Shown: positions 7,767-15,620, counted from the first letter of the stretch. The stretch: DNA of 24,268 nucleotides from Accumulibacter sp. (GCA_031274075.1 JAISQQ010000189.1:1-24268), one strand, 5' to 3'. Notes: a model not told the origin generated them from the letters alone. Numbers and translations: made by a program.

Positions 7767-8789
7767 TCAGGATGCCGCGACGCTACCTGCCTGGAAATCG
7801 GCTCCGCCGTTGCGCTTCGGCTGGGGATGTTTCCTGTCGTGCGATGTGGCGCCAAGGCCCGCCTGCAGACGCTGGGCGGTCTCTTCCAGGCATGAAAGCA
7901 TGAGTTGCGCACCGGGCGTCAGGCCGCGGTTGCGATTCCACAGCACGCCGAGCGGACGGAGCAAGCGGGGCATGGGCAAGGGAAGCGCATGAAGAGGCTG
8001 CATGATGTCGTTGCCCAGCATGCCGGCCATCGCGGCAATGGCATTCGAGGCCAGCAGGTGGGCGCGCATGACGTGAATCGAGAGCGTCTCGATGTAGTTG
8101 TCGGTCAGGGGCAGACCGTTCGCCTGGAGTACCCGTTCCAGAGGGTCGCGCAGTATTGAACCGAGCGGCGGCAGGATCCAGGGGAAGGGGCTCAGGTCCG
8201 ACCATTTCAACGCTTTTCTGCGGGCCAACGGATGGCGATGGCTGGTCATCAGGACCACCGGTTCCTCGAGCAGCTCCTTTTCGTAGAAGCTGCCAAGCGT
8301 ATCCGGCGGCGGCAGGCGGCCCACCACCATATCGAGATCGCCTTGCCAAAGTTCGGGCAACAGCGACTCCACGGTGCCTTCGACCACCTTCATGTTGATC
8401 GCCGGCGAACGCTGCTTCATGAGGTTCAGCGCCAGCGGCAACAGCATCGAGGCCGAGGCGGGCAACATTCCGATATAAATCTTGCCCTCGGTCCCCGAAC
8501 TCAGGGCGTTCAACTCGTCGCGAGCCCGATGCAGGATCGCCAGCATTGCTTGTGCGTGGCGAATGATGCAGTTGCCAAACGGCGTGGGAACCAAACCTTT
8601 CACAGTGCGCGAAAACAGCTTGAGCCCAAGCCCACGTTCGATCTCGGCCAATAACTTCGACACGGCAGGCACGGTCACATGGGTGACGTCGGCCACGTGG
8701 GTCAGATTGCGGTACATGTCGACCGCCACGAGCAGGCGCAAGTGCCGCGCCTTCAGGTTGATCTGCAAATACCAGTCAAATTCTTTCAT
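7767..8789 (-). CDS. LysR-type transcriptional regulator, likely of the 9218-15483 operon
   Basis: The 340-residue protein has a single N-terminal HTH_1 domain at about residues 12-70 (ARHLRLLVAVDMYRNLTHVA, TVPAVSKLLAEIERGLGLKL, FSRTVKGLVPTPFG). An effector-binding domain follows from about residue 100 (GKIYIGMLPASASMLLPLAL onward). The style resembles GbpR/PcaQ-type regulators of sugar and aromatic-acid genes. ATG 8789 is preceded by GGGGAGGG, about 11 bases away; a TTG at 8837 would add a leader with no family match. The gene is divergent from the catabolic operon across a 428-base gap holding two palindromes, the standard arrangement for a local activator. The inducer is unknown and is probably a pathway acid. 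Confidence 0.87.
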   Translation of the reverse strand: MKEFDWYLQINLKARHLRLLVAVDMYRNLTHVADVTHVTVPAVSKLLAEIERGLGLKLFSRTVKGLVPTPFGNCIIRHAQAMLAILHRARDELNALSSGTEGKIYIGMLPASASMLLPLALNLMKQRSPAINMKVVEGTVESLLPELWQGDLDMVVGRLPPPDTLGSFYEKELLEEPVVLMTSHRHPLARRKALKWSDLSPFPWILPPLGSILRDPLERVLQANGLPLTDNYIETLSIHVMRAHLLASNAIAAMAGMLGNDIMQPLHALPLPMPRLLRPLGVLWNRNRGLTPGAQLMLSCLEETAQRLQAGLGATSHDRKHPQPKRNGGADFQAGSVAAS

Positions 8790-8943
8790 GGCGCTGACGC
8801 CCTCCCCTATGATGAAAAACGTTCTTGCACACCCCAAAAAAAAAGCGGCTGATGACTCGTTTCTACGATCTTATTCTTGAAAACAATCAGTCACCAACGA
8901 CGCGCTATGGCCCCGCATTGCATCCAATTCGTATTTTTTCAAT

Positions 8944-8959
8944 ATAAACATAAGTTTAT
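8944..8959. promoter_or_regulatory. Palindrome ATAAAC-N4-GTTTAT, candidate LysR box
   Basis: A perfect 6-bp inverted repeat with a 4-base centre (ATAAACATAAGTTTAT) lies in an AT-rich patch that contrasts with the GC-rich surroundings. It sits 155 bases from the LysR start and 258 bases from the operon start. Dyad symmetry with T-N11-A-like geometry fits a recognition site for the divergent regulator. Its actual use is inferred. Confidence 0.4.
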
Positions 8960-8990
8960 GCTTGCCCACCCCATCCGTCCGCAGTTTTTT

Positions 8991-9012
8991 GACTTAACCG
9001 TTTCCTTAAGTC
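8991..9012. promoter_or_regulatory. Palindrome GACTTAA-N8-TTAAGTC, candidate operator
   Basis: GACTTAA (8991-8997) is perfectly mirrored by TTAAGTC (9006-9012), 32 bases beyond the first palindrome, or about three helical turns. Two phased dyads are what a LysR tetramer typically occupies (recognition and activation sites). The rest of the gap, to 9217, shows no gene. A -35/-10 pair could not be assigned with confidence. Confidence 0.4.
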
Positions 9013-9217
9013 TAAAACAATTTTACTCAATCGACAGGAAAAAAGTTTGCAGGCAGGATTCGGGTACGCCTACCAGTCAGGTGGACGAAGGCAAGGCGAT
9101 CGGCCTGTTGCCTTCGGCTTCCAGGATTGGCTCTGGAACGTAGCCACGATCCGGGGTGTACCGGATTCGAATCCATAAGTAATCGTTTGACAAAAACCCA
9201 ATCAGGAAAGAAGAAAC

Positions 9218-10195
9218 ATGTCAGGAAAAGTTCATCTCAAGATCGCGATCGCGGAACATCCGCACACCTCGGCCATCCGTAGCGGCGCCATTCCCGTGGA
9301 GGGCGTGGATGCCGAGATCATCACCGTCAAGCCGCAGATCGCCGCCTTTCGCCGCATGGTGCGTGATGTCGAATTCGACGTTTGCGAAATCGCTCCGACC
9401 ACTTACATCATCGCCCGCGCCTATGGCGCGCCGTTCGTCGCGCTGCCTATCTTCGTGGTGCGCCGCTTCCATCACTCTGGCTTGCTGGTCCGCCCGGATG
9501 CCGGCATCAAGACCCCGAAAGACCTGGAAGGCAAGAAGGTCGGCGTGCGCGCCTACTCGGTGACTACCGGCGTGTGGACGCGCCAGGTGCTGATCGACGA
9601 ATTCGGTCTCGATTCGAGCAAGGTCACTTGGGTGGTGGATGACGAAGAGCACGTCACCCAGCTCAAGCTGCCGCCCAACGTCATCCACGCTACCCGCCCG
9701 TTGGCCGACATGATGGCCGATGGCGAGCTGGTGGCCGGTTTTGGCGGGAACGCGGGCGTCGGCCGCACGGGCAACCCCACGGACGGCTGGAAAGAGGTCG
9801 AGGCCAACTATCCCGATCTTCTCCCGAACGCGGCCGAACTGGAAACCGAATACTATGCGCGCGCGGGCGTCTACCCGATGCACGGCACCATCGTCGTCAA
9901 GGACTCGGTGCTCGCCGAACATCCCTGGGTCGCCAAGTCCCTGTACAACGCCTTCGACAAGGCCAAGAAGGACTATCTCGCCAGACTCGACGCCTTGGAG
10001 GCCAGCGGCGGCGCGACCGAGAAGACCGACAAGAAGTATCTCAAGCTGCGCAAGATCGTCGGCCACGACCCGCTGCCCTACGGCATCGAAGCCAACCGCA
10101 AGACCATCGAGGCGCTGGAGGCTACCGCGTTCAAGCAGGGCCTCACCCCCCGCCGCATGTCCATGAGCGAGTTGTTCGTGGACCCCCTGGCCTGA
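9218..10195 (+). CDS. 4,5-dihydroxyphthalate decarboxylase-like protein (first copy)
   Basis: The product is 325 residues with no signal peptide, hence probably cytoplasmic, despite having the periplasmic-binding-protein fold of the Pht5 family. Pht5 decarboxylates 4,5-dihydroxyphthalate to protocatechuate. Typical stretches are VEFDVCEIAPTTYIIARAYG, PKDLEGKKVGVRAYSVTTGV with WTRQVL, and PYGIEANRKTIEALEATAF near the C-terminus. The start is set by AGGAAAG just before ATG 9218. It is the first gene of the operon, 16 bases before ligJ, and a paralogue closes the operon at 14605. No phthalate dioxygenase or dihydrodiol dehydrogenase is present, so the substrate is probably another polycarboxylate. 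A non-enzymatic binding role cannot be excluded. Confidence 0.78.
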   Translation: MSGKVHLKIAIAEHPHTSAIRSGAIPVEGVDAEIITVKPQIAAFRRMVRDVEFDVCEIAPTTYIIARAYGAPFVALPIFVVRRFHHSGLLVRPDAGIKTPKDLEGKKVGVRAYSVTTGVWTRQVLIDEFGLDSSKVTWVVDDEEHVTQLKLPPNVIHATRPLADMMADGELVAGFGGNAGVGRTGNPTDGWKEVEANYPDLLPNAAELETEYYARAGVYPMHGTIVVKDSVLAEHPWVAKSLYNAFDKAKKDYLARLDALEASGGATEKTDKKYLKLRKIVGHDPLPYGIEANRKTIEALEATAFKQGLTPRRMSMSELFVDPLA

Positions 10196-10211
10196 ATTCG
10201 AGGAGCAAACC

Positions 10212-11237
10212 ATGATCATCGATTGCCACGGCCACTTCACGACCGTCCCCGCTTCGTTCCGCGACTGGCGCGCGAAGCAGATCGAATTCGCGGACGATCC
10301 GGCGAACGCGCCGCCGCTCTCCGGCGCCCATGTGACCGACGACGAGATCCGCCAGGGCATCGGCAACGGCCAGTTGCGGCTGCAAAAGGAGCGCGGCGGC
10401 GACCTCACCTTGTTCTCGCCGATCGCCGGCCTGATGAGCCACCACCTCGGCAACGAGCGCACGAGCCTGGAATGGGCCAAGGTCTCCAACAACCTCGTGC
10501 GCCGCGTCTGCGACCTCTATCCGGACAACTTCGTACCCGTCTGCCAGTTGCCGCAGTCGCCGCTGGCGCCGCCCGGGAACTCCATTCCGGAACTGCGCCG
10601 GTGCGTCGAGGAGATGGGCTTCGTGGGCTGCAACCTGAACCCTGACCCGACAGGGGGTTACTGGACCGGCAAGCCGATGACGGACCGCGAATGGTATCCG
10701 CTCTACGAGGCGCTGTGCGAGCTCGACGTACCGGCCATGATCCACGTCGCGTCCTCGTGCAATCCCTGCTTCCACAGTACCGGCGCCCACTACCTGAACG
10801 CCGACACCTCGGTCTTCATGCAGTTGCTGCAGGGCGACCTGTTCAAGGACTTCCCGACGCTGCGTTTCATCATTCCGCACGGCGGCGGCGCCGTGCCCTA
10901 CCACTGGGGACGCTACCGCGGCATGTCGCTGGAGATCGCCAAGCGCCCGCTCGAAGGGCTCTTGAACAACATTTTCTTCGACACCTGCGTCTACCACCAC
11001 CCCGGCGTGGAACTGCTGACCAAGGTCGTACCGACGAGCAACGTGCTGTTCGGCTCCGAAATGATCGGCGCCGTGCGCGGCCGCGACCCGAACACCGGCG
11101 AGTACTTCGACGACACCAAGCGCTACATCGACGGCTGTACCGCGCTGAGCGACGCCGACCGGCGCGCCATCTTCGAGGGCAACGCGCGCCGCGTCTACCC
11201 GCGCCTGGACAAGCACCTCAAGGCCAAGGGCCTGTAA
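10212..11237 (+). CDS. ligJ: 4-oxalomesaconate hydratase
   Basis: This 341-residue amidohydrolase-superfamily enzyme strongly resembles LigJ of the protocatechuate 4,5-cleavage pathway, which adds water to 4-oxalomesaconate to give 4-carboxy-4-hydroxy-2-oxoadipate. The N-terminus MIIDCHGHFTTVP has His6 and His8, and MIHVASSCNPCFHSTGAHYL holds His178. The HGGGAVPYHWGR block is intact, and FGSEMIGAVRG contains Glu283. These match in position the zinc ligands I recall for LigJ (His, His, His178 and a Glu near 284). Length and the C-terminal EGNARRVYPRLD block also agree. GAGG lies 8 bases before ATG 10212. It is the most specific functional anchor of the operon. The unrelated GalB-type hydratase is excluded by fold. 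Confidence 0.9.
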   Translation: MIIDCHGHFTTVPASFRDWRAKQIEFADDPANAPPLSGAHVTDDEIRQGIGNGQLRLQKERGGDLTLFSPIAGLMSHHLGNERTSLEWAKVSNNLVRRVCDLYPDNFVPVCQLPQSPLAPPGNSIPELRRCVEEMGFVGCNLNPDPTGGYWTGKPMTDREWYPLYEALCELDVPAMIHVASSCNPCFHSTGAHYLNADTSVFMQLLQGDLFKDFPTLRFIIPHGGGAVPYHWGRYRGMSLEIAKRPLEGLLNNIFFDTCVYHHPGVELLTKVVPTSNVLFGSEMIGAVRGRDPNTGEYFDDTKRYIDGCTALSDADRRAIFEGNARRVYPRLDKHLKAKGL

Positions 11238-11262
11238 GTAACTCTTCATCTGGACGGACACC

Positions 11263-12108
11263 ATGAACATCATCGACATCCATCCCCACATCATCTCCGA
11301 CGACGAGAAGCGCTACCCGCCCGCGCCGCTGTTCGGCAAACGTTCGGACTGGTCGCAGGAGCGGCCGAGCACCGTCGAGGCGCTGATCGAGGCCATGGAC
11401 GAGGCCGGCGTCGCCAAGGCCGCCGTCGTGCACTCCTCGACGACCTACGGTTTCGACAACAGCTACGTCATCGACGGCTGCCATCGGTACAAGGACCGGC
11501 TCGTGGCCGTCGGCTCCGTGGATATGCTGGCCGACGACGTGGCGGCGGTGATCGAGGCCTGGGCCGACAAGGGCCTGGCCGGTCTGCGCATCTTCACCGG
11601 CGGCTCGACCAAGGACTTCGACCCCAGCGAACTCGACAATCCCAAGTCCTTCAAGGCCTGGGAGACGCTGGCCGGGTTGAAGCTGCCGATGTGCATCCAG
11701 ACCGGCCCGATCGGCCTGCCCCAGGTGCGCATGCTGGCCGAAAGGTTTCCGGCCGTGAACATCATCCTCGACCACCTCGGCCGCCCCGACGTGCTCGACG
11801 GTCCTCCCTACGCCAACGCCGCCAGCCTGTTCGCGCTGGCCGACCTGCCAAACATCTACCTCAAGCTGACGCCACGCATCTTCGGCGACGTGAAGAAGGA
11901 AAAGGCGAGCGCCGAGACCTTCTTCCCGCGTGTCGTCGAAGCCTTCGGCGCGTCGCGCCTGGCCTGGGGCTCGAACTTCCCGACCTCGCCCGGCACGCTC
12001 AAGGAGATCCTGGCGACGGCTGGGAAAGGGCTGGCTTGCCTCGGCGAGGAAGAGCGCGCCTGGATCTTCGGCAAGACCGCGCGGAAGCTGTACCCGGCGC
12101 TGGCCTGA
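11263..12108 (+). CDS. 2-pyrone-4,6-dicarboxylate lactonase-like amidohydrolase (first copy)
   Basis: The protein is a 281-residue TIM-barrel hydrolase of the amidohydrolase_2 family. IDIHPHI gives the HxH motif (His7, His9), and INIDHxGRP-type spelling IILDHLGRPD supplies His171, matching the DHMGRPD block of the LigI lactonase, which opens 2-pyrone-4,6-dicarboxylate to 4-oxalomesaconate. The motif GSNFP has Asn238 where LigI has the catalytic Asp of GTDWP. It directly follows ligJ by 25 bases, so a lactonase feeding LigJ is the natural reading. The Asn substitution and a different N-terminus mean the substrate may be a related lactone. A close paralogue lies at 18597. Confidence 0.75.
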   Translation: MNIIDIHPHIISDDEKRYPPAPLFGKRSDWSQERPSTVEALIEAMDEAGVAKAAVVHSSTTYGFDNSYVIDGCHRYKDRLVAVGSVDMLADDVAAVIEAWADKGLAGLRIFTGGSTKDFDPSELDNPKSFKAWETLAGLKLPMCIQTGPIGLPQVRMLAERFPAVNIILDHLGRPDVLDGPPYANAASLFALADLPNIYLKLTPRIFGDVKKEKASAETFFPRVVEAFGASRLAWGSNFPTSPGTLKEILATAGKGLACLGEEERAWIFGKTARKLYPALA

Positions 12109-12131
12109 GGCCCGAATCATGCCAACCGTAT

Positions 12132-12156
12132 GCGCCGCCGGCTGAAGCCGCGGCGC
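12132..12156 (+). promoter_or_regulatory. GC-rich stem-loop inside the operon
   Basis: GCGCCG-C-CGGC, loop TGAA, GCCG-CGGCGC forms a 10-bp stem with one bulged base. It lies in the 70-base gap between the lactonase-like gene and the aldolase gene and ends 22 bases before ATG 12179. No T-tract follows, so it is not an intrinsic terminator. It may set mRNA processing or lower translation of the distal genes, which is inference. Confidence 0.45.
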
Positions 12157-12178
12157 GAAAAGAGAAAGAGAGAACTAC

Positions 12179-13036
12179 ATGTCCACCCCCCGCCTCAACG
12201 GCATCATCCGCGCCTTCGAATCCGGCAAACCCGCCTACATGGCCTTCGCCAAGCTGGACAAGCAGACCGCCATCGAGATGAGCGACGCGCCCTACGACGG
12301 CATCGCCTTCGAGATGGAGCACAACCCCTACGACGTCAGCGCGCTCGGCGACGCCTTGCAATACCTGCTCAACCGCAAGCAAATCGCCGAGTCCGGCTCG
12401 GTAGCGCCCAAGGTGACGCCGATCGGCCGCATTCCGGCCAACGGCGTCGAGATGAACCAGAGCTTCGCCAAGCAGGTGCTGGACCGCGGCTGCTACGGCG
12501 TAATCTGGCCGCACGTGGCCACCGTCGAGCAGGCCTACAACGCCGTCGCGTCCTGCCGTTATGCCCGGCCGAAGAACGCGCCGCTGTACGAACCCAAGGG
12601 AGTGCGTGGCGACGGTCCGGCCAACGCGGCGCGCTACTGGGGCCTGTCGATGGCCGAGTATTACGAGAAAGCCGATGTCTGGCCGCTGGCGCCGCGGGGT
12701 GAGATCCTGGTCGGCCTGATGTGCGAGAGCACGCAGGCGATCGAGAACCTGGACGACATCTTCGCCAATGTCCCCGGCATCGGCTTCATCCTGATCGGCG
12801 AGGGCGACCTGAGCCAGGAACTGGGCTTTCCACGCCAGTATGAGCACCCGGAGGTTCTTGGCGCGATGCGCCGTATCGTCGACATCTGCCGCAAGCACCA
12901 GATAGTGGTCGGCAATCCCCACGTCACGGCCAAGAACCACAGCCGTCTGCTCGAAGAAGGCTATCGCCTGCTGCTGTCGGCGCCGCAGCGCTCCTACGGC
13001 GTCGTCGGCCAGGCGCGCGAAATGGCGGGATACTGA
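12179..13036 (+). CDS. HpcH/HpaI-family class II aldolase
   Basis: This is a 285-residue aldolase/citrate-lyase-family enzyme. Residues corresponding to the HpaI active site are seen: His48 in FEMEHNPYD, Arg84 in PIGRIPANG, the metal ligand Glu183 in LMCESTQAIEN and Asp210 in IGEGDLSQE. The family cleaves 4-hydroxy-2-oxo acids by retro-aldol reaction with a divalent metal. Next to LigJ, the obvious substrate is 4-carboxy-4-hydroxy-2-oxoadipate, giving pyruvate and oxaloacetate. That job is done by unrelated RraA-like LigK in sphingomonads, and none is present here. The start has only a weak GAGAG. The stop is 3 bases before the next gene's ATG, so the two are tightly coupled. The substrate is inferred. 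Confidence 0.8.
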   Translation: MSTPRLNGIIRAFESGKPAYMAFAKLDKQTAIEMSDAPYDGIAFEMEHNPYDVSALGDALQYLLNRKQIAESGSVAPKVTPIGRIPANGVEMNQSFAKQVLDRGCYGVIWPHVATVEQAYNAVASCRYARPKNAPLYEPKGVRGDGPANAARYWGLSMAEYYEKADVWPLAPRGEILVGLMCESTQAIENLDDIFANVPGIGFILIGEGDLSQELGFPRQYEHPEVLGAMRRIVDICRKHQIVVGNPHVTAKNHSRLLEEGYRLLLSAPQRSYGVVGQAREMAGY

Positions 13037-13039
13037 AGC

Positions 13040-14584
13040 ATGAACGGCGCCGAAATCCTCGTCGAGACCCTGGTCGGACAGGGCGTCGACATCTGTTTCG
13101 CCAACCCCGGCACTTCCGAGATGCATTTTCTCGCGGCGCTGGAGAATCCGAAGATGCGCGGCGTATTGTGCCTGTTCGAAGGCGTGGCCACCGGCGCCGC
13201 CGACGGCTGGTACCGGATGAAGGACACGCCGGCCTCGACCCTGCTGCATCTGGGGCCGGGTCTGGCCAACGGCCTGGCGAATATCCACAACGCCCGGCGC
13301 GCCTCGTCGGGCATGGTCAATATCGTCGGCGAGCATTCGCTGTCGCACCTCAAGTACGACCCGCCGCTGGCCTCCGACATCGCGGGCCTGGCACGCCCGC
13401 TGAGCCACTGGGTGCGCCGCGCCGATTCGGCAAAGGCGATCGCCTGGGACGCCGCGCAGGCGGTAGCCCAGGCCAGCGGGCATCCGGGCCGGATCGCCAC
13501 GCTGATCCTGCCGGGCGACACCTCGTGGCAGCAGGCCGGCGAACCGGTTCCGCTACCGAAAGTCGACGTCGAACGCAAGACGCCCAGCGCCGCGCGCGTC
13601 GAACACGTCGCCCAGGTGCTGCGTTCGGGCGAACCGGCGATGATCATCCTGGCGAACAAGGCCACGCGCGGGGAAGCCTTGGAAAAAGCCGGCAAGGTCG
13701 CGGCCGCCACGGGCGCGCGGCTCGGCTCGCAGTTCTTCACCGCGCGCATCGAGCGGGGCGCGGGGCGCGTGCCGATCGAGCGCATTCCCTACGCCGTGGC
13801 GCAGGCCCAGGTCTTCTTGAAAACCATCAGGCACATCATCACGGTCGAGACCCGGGAACCCGTGGCCTTCTTTGCCTATCCAGACAAGCCGAGCCTGATG
13901 AAGCCAGAGGGCACGCTCGTTCATCCGTTCGTCGAAGCCGACGAGGACAGCGCGCTGGCCTTCGACATGCTGCTGCAGGCGCTCGGCGCCACAGGCGCCG
14001 CGCCGCTCGTGCAGGCGCGCATCGAGACGCCGGTTCCGAGCGGCGCGCTCAACCCCGCGAGCATCGCCCACGCGCTGGCGGCCTCCCTGCCCGAACACGG
14101 CATTGTCGTAGACGAATCGCTGACCACGGGCCGCGAATCCATGGGCCTGACCCTGGGCGCGCCGCCGCACGACCTGATCAACAACCTGGGCGGTTCCATC
14201 GGTTACGGCACGCCCGTGGCCACCGGCGCGGCGCTGGCCTGCCCGGACCGCCGCGTGTTCTGCATGGTCGGCGACGGCAGCGCGATGTACACGATCCAGT
14301 CACTGTGGACCCAGGCGCGCGAGAACCTGGGCGTCACGACGATTGTCTTCGCCAATAACTGCTACGCGATCCTCAAGGCCGAATACGCCAACATGGGCGC
14401 CGGGACGCCTGGGGAACGCGCACTGTCGATGATCGACATCGGCCGTCCTCGCCTCGACTGGCTTGCCCTGGCCAAGAGCATGGGCGTGCCCGGTATCGCC
14501 GTGGATACGGCCGAGGCTCTCCACAAGGCCATGGTCGATTCGACCCGCGAACCAGGTCCCTGCCTGATCGAAGTCAGGCTTTAA
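13040..14584 (+). CDS. Thiamine-diphosphate-dependent enzyme (acetolactate synthase/benzoylformate decarboxylase type)
   Basis: The product has 514 residues with the three-domain ThDP fold. The N-terminal Pyr domain begins CFANPGTSEMHFLAALE and has the activating Glu47 in CLFEGVATGAADG. A His in LLHLGPGLANG lies where benzoylformate decarboxylase has its active-site His70. The PP domain has GDG at 411-413 and NN at 439-440, the ThDP-Mg motif with normal spacing. The middle domain appears short and no FAD-binding signature was seen, favouring a 2-oxo-acid decarboxylase or lyase over true acetolactate synthase. No regulatory ilvN-like subunit follows. It sits 3 bases after the aldolase gene. 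It probably acts on a 2-oxo acid from the same pathway; the exact substrate is unknown. Confidence 0.78.
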   Translation: MNGAEILVETLVGQGVDICFANPGTSEMHFLAALENPKMRGVLCLFEGVATGAADGWYRMKDTPASTLLHLGPGLANGLANIHNARRASSGMVNIVGEHSLSHLKYDPPLASDIAGLARPLSHWVRRADSAKAIAWDAAQAVAQASGHPGRIATLILPGDTSWQQAGEPVPLPKVDVERKTPSAARVEHVAQVLRSGEPAMIILANKATRGEALEKAGKVAAATGARLGSQFFTARIERGAGRVPIERIPYAVAQAQVFLKTIRHIITVETREPVAFFAYPDKPSLMKPEGTLVHPFVEADEDSALAFDMLLQALGATGAAPLVQARIETPVPSGALNPASIAHALAASLPEHGIVVDESLTTGRESMGLTLGAPPHDLINNLGGSIGYGTPVATGAALACPDRRVFCMVGDGSAMYTIQSLWTQARENLGVTTIVFANNCYAILKAEYANMGAGTPGERALSMIDIGRPRLDWLALAKSMGVPGIAVDTAEALHKAMVDSTREPGPCLIEVRL

Positions 14585-14604
14585 CTTACCGGAAGGAGAT
14601 TCTC

Positions 14605-15483
14605 ATGGCGCTGACCCTGCGCACCAACCTGGCCGACTATGCGGTCACCAAGGCCATAAAGGATGGACGAGTGAAGTCCGAGCTCGTCACACTCGACTGC
14701 TGCGGCCCCAAAAAGGCGCACGACGGCTTCAAGGACATGCTGAATGAAAACAAATTCGACGCCGGCGAACTGGCCATCGTCACCTACCTGCAGGCCAAGG
14801 CCTACGGCAAGCCTTACGTGCTGCTGCCGACGCCGATCTCGGGCCGCTTCCAGCACCACTGCGCCGGGTTCAACATCGACTTCGGCCACCTCGACCCAAA
14901 GGACATCGAGGGCAAGAAGGTCGGCGTGCGCACCTACGCGCAGACCACCGGCCTGTGGATTCGCGGCGTGCTGCGCCACGAGTACGGCGTGGACCTCGAC
15001 AAGGTCACCTGGATGACGCTGGGCGACGGTCACTTGGCCGAATACCATGATCCGGAAAATTGCGTCCGCCTGCCGGCCGGCGCCAACATTCCACAGATGA
15101 TGCTCGACGGCCAGCTCGCCGCGGCCCTGCTCGGCGAAGACATGCCCAAGGATCCGCGCGTGCACACGCTGGTACCCGACGCGCACAACGCCGCCAAGGC
15201 TTGGTACGCGCGCGAAGGCTTCGTGCCGATCAACCACATGTTCGTCGTTCATCGGGACATCTCGCGGAAATACCCTGAAGCCGTGCGCGAGATCTACCGC
15301 ATGATCGCCGAGAGTCGCGCGTTGACCGAAGGCGGCGTGCCCGCGGTCTTCCCGCCGCTTGGCCTGGAGGCCAACCGCAAGGGCTTGCAGACCGCGATCG
15401 ACTGGGCGCTCGATCAGAAGATCATTCCGCACCGCCTATCGGTTGACGAACTGTTCGACGACGTGACGGGCAGCCTCGGATAG
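14605..15483 (+). CDS. 4,5-dihydroxyphthalate decarboxylase-like protein (second copy)
   Basis: This 292-residue cytoplasmic protein is paralogous to the product at 9218. Shared blocks include PKDIEGKKVGVRTYAQTTGL with WIRGVL, DKVTWMTLGDGH, and PLGLEANRKGLQTAIDWALD followed by a SVDELFDD tail. It is 33 residues shorter, mainly in the middle and N-terminus. A strong GGAAGGAG lies before ATG 14605, 20 bases after the ThDP gene, making it the last gene of the operon. Either the two copies handle different acids or they form a mixed complex. An uncharacterised member of the NMT1/Pht5 fold is the safe description, since no catalytic residue can be verified by eye. Confidence 0.75.
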   Translation: MALTLRTNLADYAVTKAIKDGRVKSELVTLDCCGPKKAHDGFKDMLNENKFDAGELAIVTYLQAKAYGKPYVLLPTPISGRFQHHCAGFNIDFGHLDPKDIEGKKVGVRTYAQTTGLWIRGVLRHEYGVDLDKVTWMTLGDGHLAEYHDPENCVRLPAGANIPQMMLDGQLAAALLGEDMPKDPRVHTLVPDAHNAAKAWYAREGFVPINHMFVVHRDISRKYPEAVREIYRMIAESRALTEGGVPAVFPPLGLEANRKGLQTAIDWALDQKIIPHRLSVDELFDDVTGSLG

Positions 15484-15566
15484 CCGGTGGAGCCTGCCGG
15501 GCAAACCGGAGAAGGAGATAGAGCGTTCCGCGTTTTAGCGTAGACAGCGGCTGTTTCCCACCCGTC

Positions 15567-15586
15567 ATTCCGGCGCAAGCCGGAAT
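15567..15586. repeat. REP-like palindrome
   Basis: ATTCCGGC-GCAA-GCCGGAAT is a perfect 8-bp stem with a 4-base loop, preceded by GTC and followed by CCGGGAACCGGGAACCGG. This GTCATTCCGGCGCAAGCCGG type of sequence is a widespread dispersed repeat in proteobacterial genomes. Located 84 bases after the operon stop, it may also protect the 3' end of the mRNA. Confidence 0.6.
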
Positions 15587-15620
15587 CCGGGAACCGGGAA
15601 CCGGAGGGCAGTCCAGTTAC

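Noticed and set aside
11999..13483. 494-residue minus-strand frame across the aldolase and ThDP genes
   Set aside because: It spans the antisense of three well-supported plus-strand genes and their junctions and shows no domain. It is a high-GC artefact.
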